64,000 bases of DNA from Roseiarcus sp963823165 (GCA_963823165.1 CAWGKV010000023.1:22768-86767); one strand, 5' to 3'. Counted from the stretch's first letter, positions 49,967-59,038 are shown. Notes: generated by a model from the letters alone, not told the origin. Numbers and translations are program-made.

Positions 49967-50060
49967 GGAGACGTGGCCGAGAGGCTGAAGGCGGCGGTTT
50001 GCTAAACCGTTATAGGGTTGTAAAGCCCTATCCAGGGTTCGAATCCCTGCGTCTCCGCCA
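49967..50060 (+). tRNA. tRNA-Ser (anticodon GCT)
   Basis: Complete cloverleaf of 94 nt with encoded CCA. The acceptor stem is GGAGACG/CGTCTCC, the anticodon loop TTGCTAA gives GCT (decodes AGC/AGU), a long variable arm is present (TATAGGG..CCCTA), and the T-loop is GGTTCGAATCC. The long variable arm confirms serine class II. Confidence 0.97.
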
Positions 50061-50359
50061 GCCTCGCCGTCCGGCGCTTTGGATGGCGCCGACCTCCGGT
50101 TCGCACCGGTAAGGCGATCGAAGGCTCAGCCCTCACCAATAAATCGCGGCGGGCCTACAACATCTGCGCGCCCGTTAACTGCGCCCCAGCCCGTGAACCG
50201 CCAGTCAGGCTCGTATTCCGCTGTTGTAACGACTGCGAACATCGTCAACGGAGATTAGGCAATACGACCCACCCTTTCAATTGAACTGTTTGGCCGTCCG
50301 CTTCGTTTTAAAACAGGTCCCTTCGGAGGAGGGGACAACCAAGAAGTGGAGTAAAAACG
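50061..50359. other. Intergenic region after tRNA-Ser
   Basis: About 300 bp. No gene or clear promoter seen; the last 20 bp hold a GTGGAGT ribosome binding site for the next gene. GC content is somewhat lower than in the surroundings. Confidence 0.35.
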
Positions 50360-51046
50360 ATGAAACGCATCCTTCTCGCCTCGGCCGCCTGCTTCGCCCT
50401 GTCGTTACCTGCGATGGCAGCCGCCAACCAGCCCGCCCCCACTCCGCAGAGTCAAAATCTGCAGCAAAGCAAGGCAAACCAGCCGGCGAAGAATGAAAAC
50501 ATGACGCAAGGCCAGGCAAAGCCGGCGCAGAATGAGAATATGAGCCAAAACCAGGCAAACCAGCCTTCGCAAGCGGCCAACAACCAGCAAGCGCAGATCA
50601 TCCGGCCGTCGAGCCTCAACAAGCAGCAGGTTCGCGAAATCCAAATGAAGCTGAACAAGGCCGGTTTCTCGGCAGGGCACGACGACGGAATCTGGGGCCC
50701 GGATACCGATACGGCGATCCGCGACTACCAGAAGGCGAAAAAGCTGCCTGGGAGCGGTGAACTTAATCAGCAGACGCTCGCCGACCTTGGCGTCAAACTG
50801 AACAACCAGACCGCCTCGTCGTCTAATCAGAACATGAACGGACAAGGGCAGGCTCAGTCGAAGTCGAACGAGCAGAGTCTGTCGAGCGGAACTGCCCCGG
50901 CCTCCGGAACGAACGGGCAGGCGAACTCCAACGCCGCTCTGAACGGGTCCGGCGCCAATGGGTCCAACGCCAATGGGCAAACCGCCACGACGTCGAACCA
51001 CGCCGGCTCGATGAACAACAACGCCGGGTCGAATACGAAGCCCTGA
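50360..51046 (+). CDS. Secreted peptidoglycan-binding domain protein
   Basis: Exported protein of 228 aa. A signal peptide (ILLASAACFALSLPAMA) is followed by a Gln/Asn-rich linker with repeats of the type NQPAKNENMTQGQ (residues ~30-80). A PG_binding_1 domain then reads VREIQMKLNKAGFSAGHDDGIWGPDTDTAIRDYQKAKKLPGSGELNQQTLADLG (~95-150), and an Asn/Ser/Gly-rich tail follows. It probably anchors to cell-wall peptidoglycan. The biased linker and tail suggest an extended, disordered protein. Confidence 0.85.
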   Translation: MKRILLASAACFALSLPAMAAANQPAPTPQSQNLQQSKANQPAKNENMTQGQAKPAQNENMSQNQANQPSQAANNQQAQIIRPSSLNKQQVREIQMKLNKAGFSAGHDDGIWGPDTDTAIRDYQKAKKLPGSGELNQQTLADLGVKLNNQTASSSNQNMNGQGQAQSKSNEQSLSSGTAPASGTNGQANSNAALNGSGANGSNANGQTATTSNHAGSMNNNAGSNTKP

Positions 51047-51219
51047 GATCGATAGCGAGTTTGCTTCAATCTCGACTACGAGGGCCGGCGCATCGCCGGC
51101 CCCATTCTTGCGCGAGCGAACAGGGTCGGCGCGGACCGAGCGCGCCCAGGAAACGCGTAGGAAAAGGCGACAGAGAGCGGGGCGTGCAGCGCGCAGCCCG
51201 ACGATGGAGTGCCGAGCTT

Positions 51220-51834
51220 ATGGCTGAGGGCGATCTCCGATTCGGGGCGCTGGGCGAGGGCTGCGCGCACCTGTGCATCGACATGCAGCGCATGTTCTCG
51301 GAAGCGACGCCGTGGCAGGTGAAGTGGCTGCCGGGCGTCCTGCCGCGCATCTGCGAGATCGTTGCGCTCCATCCTGATCGCACTTTCTTCACTCGCTTCA
51401 TCACTGCCCGGCGCCCCGGCATGGGGTGCGGCGCGTGGAAGCGCTACTACGAGCGCTGGGCCTCGATGACCGTCGAACGACTGGGGAACGAGATGCTCGA
51501 TCTGGCGCCAGATCTGCGCGTGTTCGTCCCGCCTGCGGAAGTCATCGACAAACCCGTCTATTCCCCGTGGATGTCGACAGACCTGCACGAGCGGCTGCGG
51601 GCGCGCGGCGTCGATACGCTCGTGATCACGGGCGGCGAGACCGAAGTCTGCGTGCTGGCCACCGTCATGGGCGCGATCGACCTCGGGTACCGGGTCGTGC
51701 TGGCGAAGGACGCCGTCTGCAGTTCCGCCGACGAGACCCACGACGCCATGGTCGATATCTATTGCGAGCGCTTTCAGATGCAGGTCGAGGCCGTCGACAC
51801 GCAGGTGGTTCTGCGGAACTGGAGGTTTGTTTAG
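51220..51834 (+). CDS. Isochorismatase-like cysteine hydrolase
   Basis: Hydrolase of 204 aa of the isochorismatase/nicotinamidase superfamily. The catalytic Asp is in LCIDMQRMF (~residue 21) and the nucleophile Cys in GGETEVCVLATVMGAIDLGY (~residue 145); the central Lys of the triad is not obvious, with FITARRPG in its place. The start is ATG 51220; the frame is open to 51061 but without a site. It may cleave an amide or vinyl ether; nicotinamidase is not favoured without the metal motif. Confidence 0.78.
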   Translation: MAEGDLRFGALGEGCAHLCIDMQRMFSEATPWQVKWLPGVLPRICEIVALHPDRTFFTRFITARRPGMGCGAWKRYYERWASMTVERLGNEMLDLAPDLRVFVPPAEVIDKPVYSPWMSTDLHERLRARGVDTLVITGGETEVCVLATVMGAIDLGYRVVLAKDAVCSSADETHDAMVDIYCERFQMQVEAVDTQVVLRNWRFV

Positions 51835-51923
51835 CGGCGGATGGCGGTTCGCCTTACGGCCGCTGCCGAAAGCGATGACGGTCGCGCTCTTCCAAATAAA
51901 AACCTGAAGGCGGCGCTTCGCCC

Positions 51924-51948
51924 GGAACCCCGTCCCGGCGAACACGTT
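51924..51948 (+). promoter_or_regulatory. EcfG (general stress response) promoter for the zinc alcohol dehydrogenase
   Basis: GGAAC (51924-51928) and CGTT (51945-51948) with exactly 16 nt between, a perfect match. It lies 108 bp before the ADH start and may also drive the membrane protein gene at 53263. Confidence 0.65.
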
Positions 51949-52055
51949 CGATTCGCCGGGGACAGGTAGCGAATATCAGCGCGGGTCCGGGCGGCTCTCG
52001 CCGTCCCGCGAGATTCGCGCATGCGCTTTTTCGAGGCCCTCACTGGAGGCGAGAA

Positions 52056-53231
52056 ATGCGAGCTCTCGTTTGGCACGGCAAAGAAGACATCCGCTGCGAC
52101 ACCGTATCCGACCCGAAAATCGAGGACCCGCGCGACGCCATCGTCAAGGTGACGAGCTGCGCGATCTGCGGCTCGGACCTGCATCTCTTCCATAACTACA
52201 TCCCGGCCATGCTGCCCGGCGACATCATGGGCCACGAAACGATGGGAGAGGTGGTCGAGGTCGGCTCAGGCGTCGACGGAAGGCTGAAGAAAGGCGACCG
52301 GATCGTCGTTCCCTTCACCATCATTTGCGGCGAGTGTGACCAATGCAAGAGGGGCAACTTCTCGGTCTGCGAGCGGACGAACCGAAACAAGGCGCTGGCG
52401 GACAAGGTGTTCGGCCACACGACGGCCGGGCTGTTCGGCTACACTCATCTGACCGGCGGCTACCCGGGCGGGCAGGCCGAATATCTCCGGGTGCCGTTCG
52501 CCGACGCCACCCACATCAAGGTCCCCGACGGCATCCCGGACGAGAAGCTCCTGTTCCTCAGCGACATTCTGCCGACGGGCTGGCAGGCGGCCGTCCAGTG
52601 CGACATCGAGCCGACAGACACAGTCGCGATCTGGGGCTGCGGGCCGGTTGGCCAGATGTCCATCCGCAGCGCGATCCTGCTCGGCGCCCGGCAGGTGATC
52701 GCGATAGACCGACTGCCTGAGCGCCTCGAGATGGCGAAGGCCGCCGGCGCCGTCACGATCAACTTCGACGAGGAAAGCGTCGTCGAACGGCTGAACGAGC
52801 TGACCGACGGACACGGGCCGGAGAAATGCATCGACGCCACCGGCATGGAATCCCACGTGACGCCGTCGCTGCCCGATACGCTGCTCGACCGCGCCAAGCA
52901 AATGATGGGACTGGAGACCGACCGGCCGCATGTCTTGCGGGAGATCATCTACGTCTGCCGGCCAGCCGGGACTATCTCGATCCCCGGCGTCTATGGCGGG
53001 TTCGACGACAAGATCCCAATGGGCCAGCTGATGAACAAGGGGCTCAGCATTCGCACCGGCCAGACGCACGTGAACCGCTGGACGGACGACCTCCTGCGGC
53101 GGATCGAGGAGGAGCAGATCGATCCCTCCTTCGTCATCACCCACGAGGTGGGGCTCGAAGAGGGCCCCGACATGTACAGGGTCTTCCGCGACAAGCAGGA
53201 CAGCTGCGTGAAGGTGGTCCTGAGGCCTTGA
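52056..53231 (+). CDS. Zinc-dependent alcohol/formaldehyde dehydrogenase-like MDR protein
   Basis: Medium-chain dehydrogenase of 391 aa. Catalytic zinc ligands are Cys38 (AICGSDLH) and His60-Glu61 (MGHETMGEV); structural zinc is held by Cys91, Cys94, Cys97 and Cys105 (CGECDQCKRGNFSVC). The Rossmann motif is WGCGPVGQMSIRSAILLG. The long insertion and ending resemble glutathione-independent formaldehyde dehydrogenases and related stress-linked ADHs. The GAGGCGAGAAATG start fits, and an EcfG-type promoter is upstream, so it is probably a stress-induced enzyme. Substrate unknown. Confidence 0.87.
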   Translation: MRALVWHGKEDIRCDTVSDPKIEDPRDAIVKVTSCAICGSDLHLFHNYIPAMLPGDIMGHETMGEVVEVGSGVDGRLKKGDRIVVPFTIICGECDQCKRGNFSVCERTNRNKALADKVFGHTTAGLFGYTHLTGGYPGGQAEYLRVPFADATHIKVPDGIPDEKLLFLSDILPTGWQAAVQCDIEPTDTVAIWGCGPVGQMSIRSAILLGARQVIAIDRLPERLEMAKAAGAVTINFDEESVVERLNELTDGHGPEKCIDATGMESHVTPSLPDTLLDRAKQMMGLETDRPHVLREIIYVCRPAGTISIPGVYGGFDDKIPMGQLMNKGLSIRTGQTHVNRWTDDLLRRIEEEQIDPSFVITHEVGLEEGPDMYRVFRDKQDSCVKVVLRP

Positions 53232-53262
53232 GATCGCGATTTCAAGCACTGGAGAGAACGCC

Positions 53263-53856
53263 ATGACTTACGTCTCCAATATCGTGAGGTCCGAGGGAGA
53301 TCCGAAAGTGATGAGTTCCGGCCCCAGCTCCCTTGCCACGGCCGATCGCGTCGGCCGTGCGCTCGGCTGGTTCAGTCTGGGCCTCGGTCTGGCCGAGCTG
53401 ATCGCTCCGAGACGGATCACCCGGTCGCTCGGCATGGAGGGACGCGAAGGGCTGGTCAGGGCGTACGGCGCCCGGGAGATCGGGGCGGGTATCGTTTCCC
53501 TTTCGACCGAGAGATCCCTGGGTCTCTGGGGCCGGGTCGCGGGAGACGCGCTCGACATAGCGACGGTGATGTTCGCCCTGCGGCGGGGCAACCCGAAACG
53601 CAACAACGCGCAATTCGCGCTCACCATGCTGGCGGGCGTCGCGCTGATCGATCTCGTCGCCGCCAAGGCGGTCACCGCCAGCCATGCCCGAACCGGGGAT
53701 TCGCGCTCCTACCGGGATCGCAGCGGCTTCCCGAGGGGCGTGGAAGCTGCCCGAGGAGCGGCGAGGGACTTCGAGACGCGGCCTGATCTGGGGGCTCGGA
53801 CAGACTTGTCCGAGGTTTCCGACCGGCAACCTGCAGAAGCAGCCCGCCTCCACTAG
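53263..53856 (+). CDS. Membrane-associated hypothetical protein in the stress operon
   Basis: Protein of 197 aa starting 31 bp after the ADH. The first 140 residues contain hydrophobic helices and motifs (RALGWFSLGLGLAELIAPRRI, AYGAREIGAGI, ALDIATVMFALRRG) that I recall from the membrane part of proteins annotated cyclase/dehydrase; the last ~50 residues are charged. Probably cotranscribed with the ADH. Function unknown. Confidence 0.75.
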   Translation: MTYVSNIVRSEGDPKVMSSGPSSLATADRVGRALGWFSLGLGLAELIAPRRITRSLGMEGREGLVRAYGAREIGAGIVSLSTERSLGLWGRVAGDALDIATVMFALRRGNPKRNNAQFALTMLAGVALIDLVAAKAVTASHARTGDSRSYRDRSGFPRGVEAARGAARDFETRPDLGARTDLSEVSDRQPAEAARLH

Positions 53857-54539
53857 CAACGGAAAACCTGGCGGGCGCCGTTGGCGCCCGCGCCATCGAC
53901 CGCGCACGCGGGCGATGGGGATCCCGCCCCTCCTTCTCCTCGGTTTCGCGCCGGCCAGGCCGACCCAGCTCGTCGCGCCGCTGCTGTTGGCGCGGCCGAT
54001 CGCGGTGCGGTCGGCCCCGCGCAGCCACGCACCTCGCGCGCATCGCATCGCGCCGCACCGATCGCGCGCGTCCGCGGCCGGCGCGCCGATTGCGGCGCTT
54101 GGCGCCGTTTCGTCCGACCTCAGGGCGAACCCCGTGATCAATGACTACAGTTTCGCCGGCTATGTCATAGGTCGGTCGTCGCAGTTCATCGACGGCCGCG
54201 CCGACATGGCGGGGCCATGCTCGGCCTCTACCGCAAGCTTCGGCGGGGATCTTGCCGCCATTGAGAGGCGCTCGGCCGTTACCGGATCGCCTGGACGATC
54301 TTCGCCGCGGGCGACGAGATCACGGCCGTCCTCGATCGCTCGTCCGCCTGGCTGGCAACTCTGTGCGGACAGGTTCGCGGTCGTCCATTTGAGGAGAGCG
54401 CCATGTTGCGCGAGGGAGGTTTGCGAGGCCGGTGAATGAGGCCGCATTCTAGGTCGGAAGCGAATGACTTCGTCCGTTCCCGCCGCCCTCATTTCCGGCT
54501 AAACCGAATCGCATTTGCGATGGTCGACAGGGCAGGACG
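53857..54539. other. Intergenic region, possibly degenerate coding sequence
   Basis: About 680 bp. Open frames here translate to Arg/Ala/Pro-rich peptides without resemblance to known families. A short stretch around 54265-54400 reads RYRIAWTIFAAGDEITAVLD in one frame, which looks protein-like but lacks a start and continuation; it might be a decayed gene. No RNA or repeat seen. Confidence 0.35.
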
Positions 54540-55481
54540 ATGATTGGGCGCAACGAACCGGCTGGCGACACGACCACGCAGCCGATCGCCGTCGAACTGA
54601 TTGCGGTGCTGGTCGCGGTCGCGGACGGGTCGCCCCTGGCGATGACGATCGACAATGGCCGAGCGCTTCCTTCCGGACCGTTCTCGGTCGAGCATCGTTC
54701 TCTGCAGAGCGGCCTGCGCGCGTGGGTCGAGCGGCAAACGGGTCATCCTCTCGGCTACGTCGAGCAGCTTTACACCTTCGCCGACTCCGATCGCCGCGCC
54801 GCGGCCGACGGCGCGCGGGCGATTTCCATTAGCTATCTCGGTCTCATGCGCGAGGAACGCACAGCGGTCCCCGAAGCTGCGTGGCGGCCATGGTACGATT
54901 TTTTTCCGTGGGAGGATCATCGCGCGGGCCCGGCGCCCCTGATCGAAAAGACGATAGCGCCCGCGCTGAGTCGCTGGGTCGAAAGCGGAAGCGATCGGGA
55001 GAGTTGCGCCTCGCGCGCCGCCATCGCCTTCGGGCTCGACGGTCGCCCCTGGAATGAAGAGCTCGTGCTCCAGCGCTATGAGCTCCTCTATGAAGCCGGC
55101 CTCATCGCCGAAGCGCGCCGCGAGGCCCCAGGCGGCGACCTCCCGGGACTCGGAGCGCCAATGGTTGGCGACCATCGCCGCATTCTGGCGACCGGCGTCG
55201 CGCGCGTGCGGGCCAAGATCAAATACAATCCCGTCATCTTCGAACTCATGCCGCCGGTCTTCACCCTGCTGCAGCTGCAGCGGTGCGTCGAGGCGGTCTC
55301 CGGACTCAAAGTCCACAAGCCGAATTTTCGTCGCCTCGTCGAACAGCAGCAACTTGTCGAAGAGACCGGCGAAACCGTGTCGGACACCGGCGGACGACCT
55401 GCCAAAGCCTATCGTTTCCGCGCCGCCGTGCGCGAACAGCGCGCCGCCCTCGGCGCCAAGTTGCCGCTCGCGCGGGCTTGA
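54540..55481 (+). CDS. nadQ: NadQ, NAD-biosynthesis regulator (COG4111-type)
   Basis: Regulator of 313 aa with a Nudix-like N-terminal part (LRAWVERQTGHPLGYVEQLYTFAD, ISISYLGL) and a C-terminal winged helix (ELMPPVFTLLQLQRCVEAVSG, HKPNFRRLVEQQQLVEETGE, GGRPAKAYRF). The pattern matches the alphaproteobacterial NadQ proteins, which repress nadABC when NAD is plentiful. It lies directly before nadA (56 bp), and the gap contains two imperfect palindromes that are its likely operators. The Nudix hydrolase box is not intact, so it probably binds a nucleotide as effector rather than hydrolysing it. Confidence 0.85.
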   Translation: MIGRNEPAGDTTTQPIAVELIAVLVAVADGSPLAMTIDNGRALPSGPFSVEHRSLQSGLRAWVERQTGHPLGYVEQLYTFADSDRRAAADGARAISISYLGLMREERTAVPEAAWRPWYDFFPWEDHRAGPAPLIEKTIAPALSRWVESGSDRESCASRAAIAFGLDGRPWNEELVLQRYELLYEAGLIAEARREAPGGDLPGLGAPMVGDHRRILATGVARVRAKIKYNPVIFELMPPVFTLLQLQRCVEAVSGLKVHKPNFRRLVEQQQLVEETGETVSDTGGRPAKAYRFRAAVREQRAALGAKLPLARA

Positions 55482-55488
55482 CATCGGT

Positions 55489-55507
55489 TATTCTCATGAT
55501 AAGTATA
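55489..55507. promoter_or_regulatory. Putative NadQ operator, site 1
   Basis: TATTCTCATGATAAGTATA, a 19-bp imperfect inverted repeat sharing TAT-N-CTCAT and AGTATA with site 2. It overlaps the expected -10 region of a promoter with TTGACA at 55478-55483. Confidence 0.6.
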
Positions 55508-55514
55508 TTTCAGA

Positions 55515-55533
55515 TATGCTCATCGTGAGTATA
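55515..55533. promoter_or_regulatory. Putative NadQ operator, site 2
   Basis: TATGCTCATCGTGAGTATA, arms TATGCTCA and TGAGTATA with one mismatch. Starts 26 bp after site 1 and ends 4 bp before the nadA ATG. Confidence 0.65.
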
Positions 55534-55537
55534 AAAC

Positions 55538-56518
55538 ATGACCATCCTCGACCTTCCGAAGCGCACAGCGGGGCTTTACGAACGCGTGAGCCGCGTCATT
55601 CCGCCGTTCGAGTGGCCCGCGTTCGAGGCGGATATCGAGGCGATCCTGCGGCTCAAGCGCGAGCGCGAGGCGATCGTTCTCGCGCATAACTATCAATCGC
55701 CCGAGATCTTCCACTGCGTGGCCGACGTGGTCGGCGACAGCCTGGCTTTGGCGCGAGAGGCGGCCAAGGGCGAGGCGCGCGTGATCGTCATGGCCGGCGT
55801 GCACTTCATGGCCGAGACGGCGAAGCTGCTCAATCCGTCGAAGACGGTGCTCATCCCCGACGCCGACGCCGGGTGCTCGCTCGCCGAGTCGATTACGCCG
55901 GAGGACATCGGACTGTTGCGGCAGGCCTATCCGGGCGCGCCGGTCGTCACCTACGTCAACACGTCGGCCGCGGTTAAGGCCGCCTCCGACATCTGCTGCA
56001 CGTCGGCCAACGCCGTGAGGGTCGTCGAATCGCTCGGCGCGCCACGCGTCGTCATGACGCCCGACGAGTATCTCGCGAAGAACGTCGCGGCGCAGACAAA
56101 GGTCGAGATCGTCGCCTGGCGCGGGCGCTGCGAGGTGCATGAGCAGTTCACCGCCGCCGACATTCGCGAATTGCGCGAGGCTTATCCCGGCGCCGTCGTG
56201 CTTGCCCATCCCGAGTGCTCGCCGGAAGTCGTGGCGGAAGCGGACTTCGCCGGCTCGACCGCCGACATGATCGGCTATGTCGGGGCGAAGCGTCCGGCGC
56301 GGGTCGCGCTGGTGACCGAATGCTCGATGAGCGACAACGTCGCAGTCCGCTATCCGGACGTCGAGTTCCTGCGGCCCTGTGGCCTCTGCCCGCACATGAA
56401 GCGGATCACGCTCGGCAAGATCCGGCGTGCCCTGGAGACGATGCAGGGGGAGGTGACGATCGATCCGGCCGTCGCCGCGCCGGCGCGCAGCGCGGTCGAA
56501 CGGATGCTGGCGCTATGA
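55538..56518 (+). CDS. nadA: Quinolinate synthase A
   Basis: 4Fe-4S enzyme of 326 aa that condenses iminoaspartate with dihydroxyacetone phosphate to quinolinate. Seen: VLAHNYQSPEI, HFMAETAKLLNP, the Cys in ICCTSANAV, the HPECSPEVV motif and CGLCPHMKRITL, which together provide the three cluster cysteines. The ATG at 55538 lacks a clear ribosome binding site and lies immediately after a NadQ-type operator. The stop overlaps an ATG (ATGA, 56515-56518) that may be the true nadB start. Confidence 0.95.
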   Translation: MTILDLPKRTAGLYERVSRVIPPFEWPAFEADIEAILRLKREREAIVLAHNYQSPEIFHCVADVVGDSLALAREAAKGEARVIVMAGVHFMAETAKLLNPSKTVLIPDADAGCSLAESITPEDIGLLRQAYPGAPVVTYVNTSAAVKAASDICCTSANAVRVVESLGAPRVVMTPDEYLAKNVAAQTKVEIVAWRGRCEVHEQFTAADIRELREAYPGAVVLAHPECSPEVVAEADFAGSTADMIGYVGAKRPARVALVTECSMSDNVAVRYPDVEFLRPCGLCPHMKRITLGKIRRALETMQGEVTIDPAVAAPARSAVERMLAL

Positions 56519-56549
56519 CCGCGAGCTTGTCGCGCTCAATGGCCGGGTC

Positions 56550-58055
56550 GTGGTCATCGGCGCCGGCGTCGCCGGCCTGACGACGGCGCTCGAGCTTGCG
56601 CCACGCCCAACGGTCGTTCTGTCGAAGGCGCCTCTCGGCGTCGAAGCCTCGTCCCTATGGGCGCAGGGCGGCATGGCGGCGGCCCTGGCGCCAGGCGACA
56701 GCCCGGCACTGCACGCCGCCGACACGATGGCCGCCGGCGACGGACTCTGCGAGGCCGCCATCGTCGACCGCTTCGCCCGCGCCGCGCCCCAGGCGATCGA
56801 AAAGCTCGCGCGCCTCGGGGTCCGCTTCGATCGGGCGAGCGACGGCGGCTTTGCGGTCGGGCTCGAAGCCGCCCACTGCCGGTCCCGGATCGCGCATGCC
56901 GGCGGCGACGGGGCAGGGCGCGAACTGATGCGCGCCCTCGTCGCAGCGGCGCGGGCGACGCCCTCCATCGAGATCCTCGAGGGTTTCGAAGCGCGGCAAC
57001 TCGTCGTCGAGGACAATTCGGTTCGCGGCCTTCTCGCCGCCGGGCCAGCCGGCTCGACGATGCTGGCGACCGACAAGGTCGTGGTCGCGACCGGCGGCAT
57101 AGGCGGCCTCTACGAGGACAGCACCAACCCACCCGGCAGCTTCGGTCAGGGGATCGCATTGGCCGCGTGGGCCGGCGCGGTTCTCGCCGACCTGGAGTTC
57201 GTCCAGTTCCACCCGACGGCGCTCGATGTCGCCCTTCGCCCCTTGCCGCTCGTCAGCGAGGCGGTTCGCGGCGAAGGCGCGATTCTGATCGACGCCGCGG
57301 GCGAGCGGTTCATGGCGGACGTTCCGCGCGGCGAGCTCGCGCCGCGCGACGTCGTCGCGCGGGCGATCTGGCTCAAACGCGCCGGAGGAGGACGGGCCTT
57401 CCTCGACGCGCGTTCGGCGATCGGCCCGCGGTTCGACTCGCGCTTCCCGATCATCGCGGCGGCCTGCCGCGGCGGCGGCGTCGATCCGGTCCATGAGCCC
57501 ATTCCCGTGCGTCCGGCGCAGCATTACCACATGGGAGGCATAATGGTGGACGCCGAGGGGCGGACCTCGGTGGCGGGACTGTGGGCGTGCGGCGAGGCGG
57601 CGTGCTCCGGACTGCACGGGGCGAACCGGCTCGCGAGCAATTCATTGACAGAGGCGGCGGCCTTCGGCGCAATCGCCGCGCGGTCGATCGAGAGCGCGCC
57701 GTCGCGGGCGCCGGCCCGGCTGCGCTCCCTTCGGGCGCACCCGGCCGCTGATCCCGCCGCCGTCCGAGCAATTCTGTCGTGCGCGGCGGGGGTCATGCGC
57801 GACGGAGAGACCCTTCGGTCGGCGCTCGGGCCATTGGCCGCATTGGCGGCCTCAGGCAGTTCCGCGGCCGATCCAGCCGCAGTGGCGATGATGATCGTCG
57901 TCGCGGCGCTTCGGCGCGAGCACAGCATAGGCGCGCACAGCCGGATCGATTTTCCGCAGCGGCCCGCGGCGCCGCGCCGCTCGCGTCTCACCCTCGGAGA
58001 GGCGTTCGCCGAGGCCGCCGCCATCGCGCCCGAGATCCGCGCCAGGAGAGCCTGA
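56550..58055 (+). CDS. nadB: L-aspartate oxidase
   Basis: FAD enzyme of 501 aa that oxidises L-aspartate to iminoaspartate for NadA. The dinucleotide motif MVIGAGVAGLTTALELA starts the visible frame; further on WAQGGMAAALAPGD, HRSRIAHAGGDG-like CRSRIAHAGGDGAGRE, ATGGIGGLYEDSTNP, EFVQFHPTALDV, GANRLASNSLTEAAAFG and the C-terminal helical domain are all present. The listed start is GTG 56550, but this begins inside the first beta strand. The codons before it read YDRELVALNGRVV, and an ATG at 56515 lies one base out of frame, so a single missing base may hide the true start (ATGACNCGCGAG). Confidence 0.92.
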   Translation: MVIGAGVAGLTTALELAPRPTVVLSKAPLGVEASSLWAQGGMAAALAPGDSPALHAADTMAAGDGLCEAAIVDRFARAAPQAIEKLARLGVRFDRASDGGFAVGLEAAHCRSRIAHAGGDGAGRELMRALVAAARATPSIEILEGFEARQLVVEDNSVRGLLAAGPAGSTMLATDKVVVATGGIGGLYEDSTNPPGSFGQGIALAAWAGAVLADLEFVQFHPTALDVALRPLPLVSEAVRGEGAILIDAAGERFMADVPRGELAPRDVVARAIWLKRAGGGRAFLDARSAIGPRFDSRFPIIAAACRGGGVDPVHEPIPVRPAQHYHMGGIMVDAEGRTSVAGLWACGEAACSGLHGANRLASNSLTEAAAFGAIAARSIESAPSRAPARLRSLRAHPAADPAAVRAILSCAAGVMRDGETLRSALGPLAALAASGSSAADPAAVAMMIVVAALRREHSIGAHSRIDFPQRPAAPRRSRLTLGEAFAEAAAIAPEIRARRA

Positions 58056-58058
58056 CCG

Positions 58059-58910
58059 ATGCCCCTTGTCCCTCTGCCCGCCATCCTCGTCGAGCCGATC
58101 GTCCGCCAGGCGCTCCTGGAAGACCTCGGACGCGCCGGCGACGTCACCAGCGACGCGATTGCGCCGACGGGCCGGGTCGCCAGAACCGTCATGGCTTCGC
58201 GCCAGGAGGGTGTCGTCGCCGGGCTCGATCTGGCCGCGCTGGCCTTCCGTTTGATCGATCCCGCGATCCGCTTCGAGCCGTCTCTGGCCGACGGCGCGCG
58301 GGTCGGGCCCGGCGTCACGATCGCAGTGATCGAGGGGCCGGCGCGCGGCGTGCTGACCGCCGAGCGCACCGCGCTCAACTTCGCGAGCAGGCTCAGCGGC
58401 ATCGCCAGCGCGACCGCGAGGCTCTCCGCCGCTGTCGCGCACACCAGGGCGCGCATCGTCTGCACCCGCAAGACCACGCCGCTCCTGCGCGCGATCGAGA
58501 AATATGCGGTGCGCGCCGGCGGCGGCGCCAACCATCGCTTCGGGCTCGACGACGCGGCGCTCATCAAGGACAATCACGTCGCCATCGCTGGCTCCGTTGC
58601 GGAAGCCGTCCGACGCGTGCGCGCCCATGTCGGCCATCTCGTCAAGATCGAGGTCGAAGTCGATACGCTTTTGCAGCTCGAGGAGGCGCTGACCGCCGGA
58701 GTCGACGCCGTGCTGCTCGACAACATGTCGCTGCAGGATCTGCGGCGGGGCGTTGCGATGATCGGGGGGCGGGCGCTCAGCGAGGCCTCGGGCCGGGTGA
58801 CCCCGGAGACCGCGCCGGCGATCGCCGAGACCGGCGTCGATCTCATTTCTGTCGGCTGGCTGACCCACAGCGCGCCGATCCTCGACATCGGACTCGACTG
58901 GGAAGAGTGA
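58059..58910 (+). CDS. nadC: Nicotinate-nucleotide pyrophosphorylase (carboxylating)
   Basis: Quinolinate phosphoribosyltransferase of 283 aa, converting quinolinate and PRPP to nicotinate mononucleotide. Motifs: EDLGRAGDVTSDAI near the N-terminus, LNFASRLSGIASATARL, CTRKTTPLLRAIEKYAVRAGGGANHRFGL, IKDNHVAIAGS, IEVEVDTLLQLEEAL and the C-terminal GVDLISVGWLTHSAPILDIGL. It begins 3 bp after nadB, completing a nadA-nadB-nadC operon. Confidence 0.95.
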   Translation: MPLVPLPAILVEPIVRQALLEDLGRAGDVTSDAIAPTGRVARTVMASRQEGVVAGLDLAALAFRLIDPAIRFEPSLADGARVGPGVTIAVIEGPARGVLTAERTALNFASRLSGIASATARLSAAVAHTRARIVCTRKTTPLLRAIEKYAVRAGGGANHRFGLDDAALIKDNHVAIAGSVAEAVRRVRAHVGHLVKIEVEVDTLLQLEEALTAGVDAVLLDNMSLQDLRRGVAMIGGRALSEASGRVTPETAPAIAETGVDLISVGWLTHSAPILDIGLDWEE

Positions 58911-59038
58911 CACGTCGGGCGCGGCTGTTGTCGCCGCTGTCGTTCTTACGCGTCGCCCCTAAATTGATGTGCGATGGCTTTGGCGATACTCTGCCGGACG
59001 CGCGTCTTTGAGCGCAGTGGTTCGGCCGGCGAGAGCGG

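Noticed and set aside
53684..54492. Frames of 251 aa (+) and 110 aa (-) in the gap before nadQ
   Set aside because: Arg/Ala/Pro-rich translations without motifs; the plus frame starts within the preceding gene.
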